Shown here piece by piece: positions 17,678-26,089 of a stretch of DNA of 64,000 nucleotides. A program made the position numbers and the translations under genes. Within the stretch, counting starts at the first letter, position 1; every line of letters starts with the position of its first letter. Below the pieces are notes generated by a model that was not told the DNA's origin, did not search any database, and saw only the letters and a program-made list of their open reading frames with translations. The DNA comes from GCA-2730975 sp937893275 (lineage in GTDB: Bacteria; Verrucomicrobiota; Verrucomicrobiia; Opitutales; Seribacteraceae). Location: NCBI GenBank assembly GCA_963968595.1, contig CAXAHJ010000004.1, positions 27,304 through 91,303 on the forward strand, written 5' to 3'.

Positions 17678-18388
17678 TCATATCGAAGGATTCCTTTGAA
17701 TGCGGTCGCCAAACAAGGCAGAACCGACTCTAACCAAGGTGCTACCCGCTCGGATGGCTTCTTCTATGTCACCCGACATTCCCATCGACAACTCGGGCAA
17801 CTCGACTTCGAACGATCCCACCATACGATCACGCAATTGACGAAGGGATTCGAAGCAACTCCGAGCAACGGATGGATCCTCGGGAGCAAAGGGAGCGATG
17901 GTCATGAAACCTTCGACTTTCAAATTCGAGCAGGAAAGAGCCGCTTCCAGAAAGCCATCCGTTTCTTCAGGCAAAACCCCGAACTTTGAAGGATCTTTCC
18001 CGGCATTGACTTGAAGCAAAACACGCAAAGGACAGTTCGCGTTTGCGGCGACGGCATCCAAACGTCGCAAGAGCTTCTCCGAATCCACTGACTGAACGCG
18101 AGAAAAGTTATTCGGGATGAACTTCGCCTTATTTGACTGGAGATGACCAATCAATTCCCAATTCCCTTCCTCCGTCACCTCTTCCATCTTTTCCAAGGCT
18201 TCCATAACCCGATTCTCTCCAACTGAAGAAAAACCCGCGGCAAACGCTATTCGGGCTGCCTCCGCCGGCCATGTCTTGGTGACAGGCAACAAGGCAACCT
18301 CTTCCGTGGCACGACTACAGGCATCACAAGCTCTCGTAATACGAGCTCTGACCTGACTTAGGTTGTTTAGAAAAACTTCTGAAGACAT
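17678..18388 (-). CDS. yggS: YggS/PLPBP-family pyridoxal phosphate homeostasis protein
   Basis: This is a cytoplasmic, single-domain alanine-racemase-fold protein that binds PLP and keeps vitamin B6 and amino acid pools in balance. LLPVTKTWP carries the PLP lysine (a VSKTKP variant); SVGENRVMEA, WELIGHLQSNK and LLQVNAGKDPSKFGV are all family motifs, as is GMSGDIEEAIRAGSTLVRVGSALFG (split here around the glycine). Length 236 aa fits the family. The ATG at 18388 is used because the frame upstream has no homologous residues. It is divergent from the lysR-type gene and heads the sirB1-aroE-pilD run. Confidence 0.93.
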   Translation of the reverse strand: MSSEVFLNNLSQVRARITRACDACSRATEEVALLPVTKTWPAEAARIAFAAGFSSVGENRVMEALEKMEEVTEEGNWELIGHLQSNKAKFIPNNFSRVQSVDSEKLLRRLDAVAANANCPLRVLLQVNAGKDPSKFGVLPEETDGFLEAALSCSNLKVEGFMTIAPFAPEDPSVARSCFESLRQLRDRMVGSFEVELPELSMGMSGDIEEAIRAGSTLVRVGSALFGDRIQRNPSI

Positions 18389-18460
18389 CACAAAAAGGAT
18401 ACAATAAGAAAAACGAATATATAGTTGCTTCAAATTAGAATAATTAATTTATAGTCGGCG
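18389..18460. promoter_or_regulatory. Divergent AT-rich promoter region, yggS / lysR-type gene
   Basis: The 72 bases between the two divergent starts are distinctly AT-rich (for example ATTAGAATAATTAATTTATAG). LysR-type regulators usually control their own divergent neighbour by binding a T-N11-A site in such a gap. On the plus strand TTGCTT near 18424 has TTTATA 17 bases on, a weak promoter match. Which sites are used cannot be seen from sequence alone. Confidence 0.35.
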
Positions 18461-19366
18461 ATGCAAATTCAGAATTTCAAGACCTTCTGCGACTTGGTCG
18501 AAACGAAAAGCTTCTCCAAAGCCGCCCGACTGAACGGAGTGACCCAATCAGCGGTCAGCCAACAACTCAAGGCGATGGAAATTCACTATGACATGCTGAT
18601 CATCGATCGCAACCAAAAGAAGTTTCGCCTCACTCCCCAAGGGGCAAAGCTTTATACCACTTTCAAGGAAATCCTACGGTTGTATGAAAAACTCAACTGT
18701 GATTTACAGGAAATGCGGAACATCGTCAGCGGAACCATTCAGCTCGCCACGGTCAATAGCATTGGACTGCACGAACTGCCCCCCTACCTCAAACGCTTCA
18801 TGAAGGAGTATCCTTCCGTCAACGTGAGAGTTGAGTATAGAAGAGCCAATCTCGTCTATGAAGATGTTCTTCACGGATCAGTAGATCTCGGGCTGGTTGC
18901 CTTCCCAAACAAGCACAAGGAACTGCAGGTTATTCCTTTCGCCCAAGACGAACTAGTACTAGCAACGCATCCCGAACATATCTTGGCGAAGAAGAAAAGC
19001 GTCAAGTTGTCGGATCTTCAAGGTCTCGACTTCATAGCTTTCGAGCGGGATATCCCGACTCGTAAGGCAACCGATGAAATACTCCGAAAAGCCAATGTCA
19101 CCATAGGCCTTGTAATGGAATTCGACAATGTAGAGACAGTGAAGCGCGCAATCGAGATCAACGCCGGTTGCGCAATCCTTCCCGCTAGCACCATCCGCAA
19201 TGAAGTTGGCCAGAATCAACTGGTTTCATGTAAGCTCAACGGTGGTAAATTCTTACGCCCCCTAGCCATAATTCACAAGAAAAACAAACTTCTTACACCC
19301 GCGATTCGCTCGTTTGTTGAATTGATGAAAGGTGAGAAAAAAGCATCGTCAAACGACAAGAAGTAG
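18461..19366 (+). CDS. LysR-family transcriptional regulator
   Basis: Residues 1-60 are a winged helix-turn-helix (FCDLVETKSFSKAARLN then GVTQSAVSQQLKAMEIHY), and residues 90-290 the periplasmic-binding-protein-like effector domain of LTTRs. AVSQQLKAME is the recognition-helix signature. The inducer cannot be read from sequence; its order in the effector pocket (TVNSIGLHELPPYLKRFM) is broadly CysB/CbbR-like but not diagnostic. It is divergent from yggS, sharing a 72-base promoter gap, so yggS or itself is a candidate target. The DUF3108 gene is convergent, 30 bases downstream. Confidence 0.93.
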   Translation: MQIQNFKTFCDLVETKSFSKAARLNGVTQSAVSQQLKAMEIHYDMLIIDRNQKKFRLTPQGAKLYTTFKEILRLYEKLNCDLQEMRNIVSGTIQLATVNSIGLHELPPYLKRFMKEYPSVNVRVEYRRANLVYEDVLHGSVDLGLVAFPNKHKELQVIPFAQDELVLATHPEHILAKKKSVKLSDLQGLDFIAFERDIPTRKATDEILRKANVTIGLVMEFDNVETVKRAIEINAGCAILPASTIRNEVGQNQLVSCKLNGGKFLRPLAIIHKKNKLLTPAIRSFVELMKGEKKASSNDKK

Positions 19367-19396
19367 AAATGCTTCTAGGTTTTCGATAAATGCCAA

Positions 19397-20158
19397 TCAA
19401 GGTTCGCTCTTCGCTTTTTCAATCGTTTCCAAGCGAGCGGTAAAGCTTCCTACGGCAACCTTGCTGGCCATCTTCACGGGAATCCGTCGGGCATCGGCCG
19501 AATACCATATTCGGAGGACGCCACGAGGGCTTTTCTTGAAGACTCCTCGGAGATTCTTAAGAGCGGGTGTCGCCTCGAATACTTCAAATTTGCCTGCTGC
19601 GACCCGAAGCTTTTCTTTTTCCTGTACGGCTACCACCACGTTCTGAAGAACCCGACCGTCGCATGTGGGAAAGGATCGCTTCACGCCAGTTTTGATTTCT
19701 CTCAGTCGGAACAAATAGGCAATAGAAAGAGGATCGAAGGAAACAGGTCTGATCGGGATCTCCCGTTCCAGCTTTCCGTAATTGGAATAGAAAGCCAAGT
19801 TGCGATCGTAGTCGAAACGCACGACCACGTCGCGCTCGGTTTTCCCTTCTTGCTGTTTTTTTCGGTATAACAACGATCGACGAAAATCGGGAGCTAGATA
19901 GCTTTCCGCTCGGGTACGGACTTTATAAAACGCATCGGCGAATTCGTTGGTCCGGACGGAGAGAACGAACTTGTGGCAAAGAGTCCCGTTCACCTCCTCG
20001 GATGGAGCTACTTCGAGGGTTGCTCTACCGACGGGGATGAGTCCCCATTTGATTTTGTAATGCAGGCGCTCTCCGGGAACGAAAGGTGGTGACCATTCTT
20101 CTCCGAAACCCACACAATAAGGTCCAAGGAAAAGGAAACAGGCAAAACGAAACTTCAC
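19397..20158 (-). CDS. Exported DUF3108 protein
   Basis: A signal peptide (MKFRFACFLFLGPYCVGFG) precedes a beta-rich domain that begins GERLHYKIKWGLIPVGRATLEV, the usual opening of DUF3108 proteins. The rest, with SVRTNEFADAFYKVRTRAES and VLRIWYSADARRIPVKM, matches the family along its length. DUF3108 proteins are predicted to be periplasmic; no function is firmly known. The GTG start at 20158 overlaps the glgP stop by one base (TAGTG), which implies translational coupling with glycogen phosphorylase, although a metabolic link is not evident. Confidence 0.85.
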   Translation of the reverse strand: MKFRFACFLFLGPYCVGFGEEWSPPFVPGERLHYKIKWGLIPVGRATLEVAPSEEVNGTLCHKFVLSVRTNEFADAFYKVRTRAESYLAPDFRRSLLYRKKQQEGKTERDVVVRFDYDRNLAFYSNYGKLEREIPIRPVSFDPLSIAYLFRLREIKTGVKRSFPTCDGRVLQNVVVAVQEKEKLRVAAGKFEVFEATPALKNLRGVFKKSPRGVLRIWYSADARRIPVKMASKVAVGSFTARLETIEKAKSEP

Positions 20159-22644
20159 TACTCGACGGGTATAGGTTCGAGTCCCCAGATCTCTTTGGCA
20201 TATTCTCGGATCGTCCGGTCAGAAGAGAATTTCCCCGAACGAGCCACGTTGCGAATGGCCATGGCACTCCATTGTTCATCGTCAGCATAAACGGAATCGG
20301 CCTTTTCCTGAGCCTCGACGTAGGCACGGTAGTCGGCGAGAACAAAGTAAGGATCGCCCCAATCGAGCAAGCTGTGAACGAGATCGGAGAAGACCCCGCT
20401 CTCTCCTCCGGTAAAGGTATCGGAACTGAGCCAATCAACCACGGCTTTAAGTTCCTCGTCGGATTCGTAGACAGCGCGTGGATCGTAGCCGTCTTGACGA
20501 AGTTCCTCGATACCTTCGACGGTCTTTCCGAAAATGAATATATTTTCTTCTCCTACCTCGTCCCGGATTTCGACGTTGGCTCCGTCGAGCGTCCCAATAG
20601 TAAGGGCGCCGTTGAGGGCAAACTTCATGTTTCCCGTACCCGAGGCTTCCTTCCCCGCCGTCGAGATTTGCTCGGACAGATCCGTCGCAGGGATGATTCG
20701 TTCGGCTGCGGAAACCCCATAGTTGGGCATAAAGGCGACCTTGATCTTGTCACCGATTCGGGAATCATCATTGATTCGACGTCCGACTAGGTTGATGGCT
20801 CGAATAATGAGCTTGGCGATATGGTAACCTGGAGCCGCTTTGGCTCCAAATAGAAAGACCCTAGGACGCATGTCGAGACCGGGATCGTTCAGCAGGCGAC
20901 GATACAGAGTGAGTACATGCAAAAGGTTCAGGTGCTGGCGCTTGTATTCGTGCAGACGTTTTATTTGAGAATCGAAGATGGCGTCGGGATTCACCTTCAA
21001 CCCAAGTTCAGCAGAAAGGTGATCGGCCAAAAGTTCCTTGTTGCATCGTTTCACCGTCCTGAACTTCTCTCTAAAGGAAGCGTCCTCCGAATAAGCATCG
21101 AGATCACGCAGATGATCCAAATCGGTTACCCAGTCATCCCCAATGGCAGAGGTGATGAGATCGGACAAACCCGGATTGCAACCCAGCAACCAACGGCGGG
21201 GAGTAATCCCATTGGTTTTGTTGTTAAATTTCAGAGGGTACAGCTCAGCAAATTCGTGGAGTAGGTTTTCCTTCAGCAGTTTCGTGTGCAACGCGGCCAC
21301 ACCATTTACCGAGCGGCTACCCGCTACGGAAAGGTGAGCCATTTTTATGCATCCGTCTTTGACGATGCTCATGCTGGATTTTCGTTCTTCGTCGCCTGGC
21401 CACTTCGCCTCTATCTCCTCCGCCAAGAAACGACGATTCACCTCCCGGACGAGCTCTAGATGGCGCGGAAGGACCTTTCCGAAAAGATCTTCTCCCCAAG
21501 TCTCCAACGCTTCGGGAAGCAGGGTGTGATTGGTATAAGCGAAAGTACGACGGACAATGTCCCAAGCCGAGACCCAGACCAAATGCTCCTCATCCACCAA
21601 AATCCTCAGAAGTTCCAGAATGGCGACCGACGGGTGAGTATCGTTTAGCTGTATGACCGCCTTGTCGGGAAATTCCTCCCAGTTCGTATCTTTTTTCCGA
21701 AAACGGCGAATCATGTCCCGCAAGGAACAAGTCACAAAAAAATATTGCTGCACGAGTCGCAGTTCCTTACCGCTTTCGGTTTCGTCATTCGGGTAAAGAA
21801 CCTTGGATATGCTTTCACCCAAGGCCTTCTCTCGAACCGCCTCAACGTATCCGCCTTGATTGAAGGTCTCAAAGTCGAATTCCTGCGAAGCCTTGGACTC
21901 CCAAAGCCGGAGGAAGTTGACGGTTTTGGCCCCATACCCGACAATGGCTACATCGTATGGCACGCCCTCGATCGTCTTGGTCTCGACCCACTTTGGCGAG
22001 TAATTCCCGAAACTATCGTAATCATGGGTCACTCGACCGTACAATCGCACGGTCTGTGCGTACTGGGGCCGTACGATTTCCCACGGATTACCGAACTTCA
22101 GCCAGTCGTCGGGACTTTCCATTTGATGACCATCCCGAAAACTCTGCCGGAACAGCCCGAACTGATAGTGGATGCCGTATCCGATCGCAGGCAGTTCCAG
22201 CGTGGCCATCGAATCCAAAAAACACGCGGCCAAGCGGCCTAAACCACCATTGCCCAACCCCATGTCGTGTTCTTCTTCGCAAAGTTCCTCGAGATCCTGA
22301 TCCAGTTCCGTCAACGCTTGCCGGACAGGTTCACGTAAACCGCAGTTGTGCAGGTTCACATTCAACAAACGCCCCATCAGGTACTCTAGACTGAGATAAT
22401 ATACTCGTTTTGCCCCGGACTTACTGTGAACGGCTTGGGTCTCGATGAAACGATCGATCAATTGGTCTCGAACCGCAAGTGAGGTGGCCATCCACAATTC
22501 TCGTCTTGTGGCATTGGACAAATGGCGAGCCATAGTGAGACGGAGATGGCGCAGGATCGAGGTCTTCATTTCCTCGACCAAATCATCTTGCCCGGAAAGC
22601 CCGGCATCGACCTGAAGGTCAGGTTCCTTTGTTTGCAAAGTCAT
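20158..22644 (-). CDS. glgP: Glycogen/alpha-glucan phosphorylase (GT35)
   Basis: Phosphorolyses alpha-1,4-glucan ends to glucose-1-phosphate in the cytoplasm. It is 828 aa, in the size range of E. coli GlgP/MalP and rabbit muscle phosphorylase. ELCEEEHDMGLGNGGLGRLA and YGIHYQFGLFRQ are at residues about 115-160, KFNNKTNGITPRRWL near 475, and the PLP site is STAGKEASGTGNMKFALNG near 655-675, with Lys in NMKFA bound to PLP. All catalytic motifs are present. The DUF3108 gene is coupled downstream by a TAGTG overlap. The exported mutarotase gene lies 135 bases upstream on the same strand. Confidence 0.97.
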   Translation of the reverse strand: MTLQTKEPDLQVDAGLSGQDDLVEEMKTSILRHLRLTMARHLSNATRRELWMATSLAVRDQLIDRFIETQAVHSKSGAKRVYYLSLEYLMGRLLNVNLHNCGLREPVRQALTELDQDLEELCEEEHDMGLGNGGLGRLAACFLDSMATLELPAIGYGIHYQFGLFRQSFRDGHQMESPDDWLKFGNPWEIVRPQYAQTVRLYGRVTHDYDSFGNYSPKWVETKTIEGVPYDVAIVGYGAKTVNFLRLWESKASQEFDFETFNQGGYVEAVREKALGESISKVLYPNDETESGKELRLVQQYFFVTCSLRDMIRRFRKKDTNWEEFPDKAVIQLNDTHPSVAILELLRILVDEEHLVWVSAWDIVRRTFAYTNHTLLPEALETWGEDLFGKVLPRHLELVREVNRRFLAEEIEAKWPGDEERKSSMSIVKDGCIKMAHLSVAGSRSVNGVAALHTKLLKENLLHEFAELYPLKFNNKTNGITPRRWLLGCNPGLSDLITSAIGDDWVTDLDHLRDLDAYSEDASFREKFRTVKRCNKELLADHLSAELGLKVNPDAIFDSQIKRLHEYKRQHLNLLHVLTLYRRLLNDPGLDMRPRVFLFGAKAAPGYHIAKLIIRAINLVGRRINDDSRIGDKIKVAFMPNYGVSAAERIIPATDLSEQISTAGKEASGTGNMKFALNGALTIGTLDGANVEIRDEVGEENIFIFGKTVEGIEELRQDGYDPRAVYESDEELKAVVDWLSSDTFTGGESGVFSDLVHSLLDWGDPYFVLADYRAYVEAQEKADSVYADDEQWSAMAIRNVARSGKFSSDRTIREYAKEIWGLEPIPVE

Positions 22645-22779
22645 AGTGTTAAGAAGCGCTTAGAGAAAAACAGCATATAAGGTAAACTAACCTCACCAAA
22701 GTGAAGTAGCAAGGCTGAGGCCAAGCTTTATCGAACGGTGAAAGTAGTCGAAAGCTTGTTCGCAGGGAAAAGCGAATCG

Positions 22780-24042
22780 TTACTCGGCTCGAAACTTGTG
22801 AACGATAACGTGCTTATAGGTTTCGCCGGGCTTGAGCACACAGGACTTCCATCCCTCTTCGCCTTGATGGTTTGGGCTATCCGGAAACACTTGGGTTTCG
22901 AGGCATAGACCCGAACGATGTGGATAAGGTTTCCCGCTCTTCCCAACAAGTGTGCCATCGAGATAGTTGCCTGTGTAAAACTGAATCCCCGGTTGGTCGG
23001 TATGGATTTCCATTACACGCCCACTGCTTAAATCCTTCAAGGTAACGGCATGAGCAAGTCCGTCATCGTCACGACGAATAACCCAAGTGTGGTCGTAGCC
23101 CTTGCCGAACTTCAATTGGTTGTGATCACCTTCGACGCGGGCACCAATCTTGTGGAAAGTACGAAAGTCCATGGGAGTCCCCACGACCGGGGTGATGGCA
23201 GTCGGAATGTTTGTATCGTCGGTCGCCACGAAATGATCGGACATTATGCTCAACTCGTGTTCGAGAATGGTTGGGGCACCCTCACCGGCCAAGTTGAAAT
23301 AGGTGTGGTTCGTGAGGTTGAGAACGGTCGGCTTGTCCGTGGTCGCCTTGTAGTCGATGCGCAACTCGTTGTCGTTGGTCAGGGTATAGGTCACCTTGCA
23401 TACGAGTGCCCCGGGGTATCCTTCCTCACCATCCGGACTAGTCCGCGTGAAGGTAACGGCGATATCATCCTCGTTCACTTCGGCAGCCCATAGACGTTTG
23501 TCGAAACCTTTTACTCCACCGTGCAAGTGATTTTTACCATTGTTTGCGGCAAGGCTATATTTCTTGCCTTCGAGAGTGAAGTTGCCATCGGCTATGCGGT
23601 TTGCATATCGCCCCGTAATGCATCCAAAATACGGACTCTTCTCTTGGTATTCAGCCAATGTTTTGAAGCCCAAGGCGACGTCCCCGAACTTCCCATTGCG
23701 GTCGGGAGCGAGAATACTTACGACGGTTCCACCGTAATCAGATACCTTGACCTTCATTCCGTTGGCATTGGCCAAGGTGTAAAGGGATGCTTTCTTACCA
23801 TCGGGCATTTCGCCAAAAGATTGCTTGGAAACTGACATGGGAGGAATTTCTACTGAAGAATTCTTGTTCAAGCCAAGAGCCTTCTTGGTCGAACCATAGG
23901 CTTTTTTAGATTTTTCGGAAATGAAGGAACCAGTTTTTTTGAAGCCGGACTTGGTTTTTTCTCCGATTTCGGAAAGAGTGCAACCGGCGGCAAGGGCGGC
24001 TATGCAGGCGGAGAAGACAAGGGCTTGAGTCGACGTTTTCAT
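22780..24042 (-). CDS. galM: Lipoprotein-anchored galactose mutarotase (aldose 1-epimerase)
   Basis: Residues 80-420 are aldose 1-epimerase, which interconverts alpha and beta anomers of galactose/glucose: FGCITGRYANRI, NGKNHLHGGVKGF (substrate His), NLTNHTYFNLAG (second His) and SGLCLETQVFPDSPN (catalytic Glu). The odd part is in front: a lipoprotein signal with lipobox LAAGC (Cys21), then about 40 Lys/Ser/Gly-rich residues before the catalytic domain. GalM is usually cytoplasmic, so this copy is probably exported and attached to a membrane. The ATG at 24042 is chosen because it starts the lipoprotein signal and has GGA upstream. Downstream glgP is probably in a separate unit. Confidence 0.9.
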   Translation of the reverse strand: MKTSTQALVFSACIAALAAGCTLSEIGEKTKSGFKKTGSFISEKSKKAYGSTKKALGLNKNSSVEIPPMSVSKQSFGEMPDGKKASLYTLANANGMKVKVSDYGGTVVSILAPDRNGKFGDVALGFKTLAEYQEKSPYFGCITGRYANRIADGNFTLEGKKYSLAANNGKNHLHGGVKGFDKRLWAAEVNEDDIAVTFTRTSPDGEEGYPGALVCKVTYTLTNDNELRIDYKATTDKPTVLNLTNHTYFNLAGEGAPTILEHELSIMSDHFVATDDTNIPTAITPVVGTPMDFRTFHKIGARVEGDHNQLKFGKGYDHTWVIRRDDDGLAHAVTLKDLSSGRVMEIHTDQPGIQFYTGNYLDGTLVGKSGKPYPHRSGLCLETQVFPDSPNHQGEEGWKSCVLKPGETYKHVIVHKFRAE

Positions 24043-24172
24043 GGTTGAGTCCGTTAGACGGGTTCGCATTTGTAGTTTGAAAGTTAAAAGTTTGCTTAAC
24101 TTGTAAAAAGTATGGGTTGCGGGCAAGCACGGAACTGAAGATTATCCTGAAACGGACGAAATACTTGCCGAA

Positions 24173-25999
24173 TTACAGGGTACGCCCAAAATGTTTTTTC
24201 CACTCTCGCCAAGGATGCTCGACATAGGTGGGGCGGCCCTGCGGACAGGTCAACGGGTTGCGGCACCGCAGCAGTTGTTCCGCCAAGCGAATCACTTCTC
24301 CATCGGCAAAATCATCACCTGCTGCCCGTCCTCGAACCACGGCCAACCTAGCAATTTCCTCTTGAGCGACCGAACCTGCGGCCGATCCGCCAGCACGACG
24401 CGCGAGATCAAGAAAATCGCGCAGGAAGGAAATCGACTCACCCGGTTCGATCCACGCGGGACAAGCCTCCACACGATAAAAATTTCTGCCAAACTCCTCA
24501 ATCGTAAAGCCTTGGTTACTCAATTCAGGCAAAGCCGACTCCAAAATTCCGGCCTCCACTCCGTCGAGTTCGATGGGCTCGGGGATCAAGAGAGTCTGGC
24601 TTTCGGCCGACTTACCCAACGCCAATGCATCCTCCACTTGCTCCAGTCGTACACGCTCATACGCTGCCCGGCAATGAAAGGCGACCACCCCGGCATCCGT
24701 GGAAAACAAAACGAGGTCGCCCTGCACGCGTCCCAAGAAACGCCAAACCACTCCCGGGTCGTCACGGAAGCCAACTCTCTTTCGAACCTCCTCCGCCTCA
24801 AGTTTCTCCTCGGGCGGCAGACTAACGTCGGTTACTGGGGATTCACTGGCAGACAACACTTCTCCCATGGTAACCGAGGCACCTTCGGTATCGGGATTGC
24901 TCTCATTAATCCGTGGCACTGGAAGGGCCGAGGAATCCAGACGTGGCAAAACAAACTCTTTCTCGCCGGAATCATCTACGGGAGCAATTCCTTGGATACG
25001 GGCATCGCTCGAAAGTTCCCGCAAACGATCCAGCACTGTGCGAATGACGAACCCTCGGACCTTTCCCTCCTCGCGAAAACGCAGCTCACGTTTCGCTGGA
25101 TGAACATTTACGTCCACCGCGGCCGGATCGATTTCCAAAAACAACGCCACCGGCGGATAGCGGCCCTTGGGTACGTAGGTATGGTAAGCTTCAATCAGGG
25201 AATAGGCCAACGTCTTGCTTTCCACAGGCCTTCGATTTACGAAAAAAAGCATTTCCTTGCGGGTAGACCTCCCCTTCCCCGGCTTAGCCAGCAATCCGTG
25301 CAGGCGATAGCCGTCTCCCTCCCCTTCCACGGGTTCCATATCCTCGGCCAGACCTCGGCCAAAGATTTCATGTACCCGGTCCTTCAGGTCGGAACAAGTC
25401 GGTGAACGAAAAATCGTGCGACCTGACTCGAGCAAGGTGAAGGATATTTCAGGATGGGCCAACGCATACAGCCTCGCCAAGTGGCAGATATGGGCGGACT
25501 CGGTTGCGTCCGTCTTGAGAAACTTTCGTCTCGCGGGTACGGAGTTAAACAACTGGGCCACCTCGATCCGGGTGCCCTCGGGCATCCCGCAATCCTTGTT
25601 GTGGATCATTTTGCCACCGTTAAGAAAGATTTCTCTGCCCGCTTCTTCGCCGGCGGCCCGGGTGCGAAGCGTAAATCGGCTCACACTGGCAATGGAAGGC
25701 AGAGCCTCCCCACGAAAGCCGAAGGAAGTAACGAGAAGCAGGTCGTCCGCTTCCCGAATTTTGCTGGTGGCATGACGTTCGAGGCAAAGCAGGGCTTCGT
25801 CCGGATTCATGCCCTTTCCGTTATCCTCCACTCGCAGGTAGGCCTTTCCTCCATTGCGATACTCCACCTCGATTTGCGTAGCCCCGGCATCAATGCTGTT
25901 CTCCACCAATTCCTTGGCCACTGCAGCTGGGCGCTCCACAACCTCGCCTGCAGCAATCTGGTTAGCTACGCGGTCGGGCAAAATACGTATGGAAGGCAT
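24173..25999 (-). CDS. mutL: DNA mismatch repair protein MutL
   Basis: The N-terminal GHKL ATPase (1-330) is intact: IAAGEVVERP, ELVENSIDAGA (Mg2+ Asn), DNGKGM, TSFGFRGEALPSI and NVHPAKRELRF. A linker (335-410) leads to the C-terminal dimerisation domain. The endonuclease motif DQHAxxE is replaced by FHCRAAYERV (441-450), losing the Asp, Gln and His but keeping Glu448; the CPxGRP motif survives as CPQGRP (585-590), whereas the Cys-rich ACxxAxKAG segment reads LAVVRGRAAGD. This MutL probably coordinates repair but may not nick DNA. It has no mutS neighbour. It is divergent from the DUF255 gene. Confidence 0.95.
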   Translation of the reverse strand: MPSIRILPDRVANQIAAGEVVERPAAVAKELVENSIDAGATQIEVEYRNGGKAYLRVEDNGKGMNPDEALLCLERHATSKIREADDLLLVTSFGFRGEALPSIASVSRFTLRTRAAGEEAGREIFLNGGKMIHNKDCGMPEGTRIEVAQLFNSVPARRKFLKTDATESAHICHLARLYALAHPEISFTLLESGRTIFRSPTCSDLKDRVHEIFGRGLAEDMEPVEGEGDGYRLHGLLAKPGKGRSTRKEMLFFVNRRPVESKTLAYSLIEAYHTYVPKGRYPPVALFLEIDPAAVDVNVHPAKRELRFREEGKVRGFVIRTVLDRLRELSSDARIQGIAPVDDSGEKEFVLPRLDSSALPVPRINESNPDTEGASVTMGEVLSASESPVTDVSLPPEEKLEAEEVRKRVGFRDDPGVVWRFLGRVQGDLVLFSTDAGVVAFHCRAAYERVRLEQVEDALALGKSAESQTLLIPEPIELDGVEAGILESALPELSNQGFTIEEFGRNFYRVEACPAWIEPGESISFLRDFLDLARRAGGSAAGSVAQEEIARLAVVRGRAAGDDFADGEVIRLAEQLLRCRNPLTCPQGRPTYVEHPWREWKKHFGRTL

Positions 26000-26089
26000 C
26001 GGAATCCACTCGTAAGGGGAAGCAGCAAAGTCCTCAACGGGAAAACGTCGAAAGACCTTTCAAGCTTGGGCAAAGAGCGGAACTCCAAT

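Noticed and set aside
22700..22770. AAGCTTT/AAAGCTT inverted repeat after the mutarotase gene.
   Set aside because: Long loop, short arms and no U-rich tail; not convincing as a terminator.
24191..25405. A 404-codon open frame on the plus strand over mutL.
   Set aside because: It is the antisense shadow of mutL, whose motifs are unmistakable; the plus-strand translation shows no domain and no ribosome-binding site.
25454..26089. Extension of the DUF255 gene upstream of 26090.
   Set aside because: The extra 212 codons are antisense to mutL and outside the family's usual length of ~680 residues.
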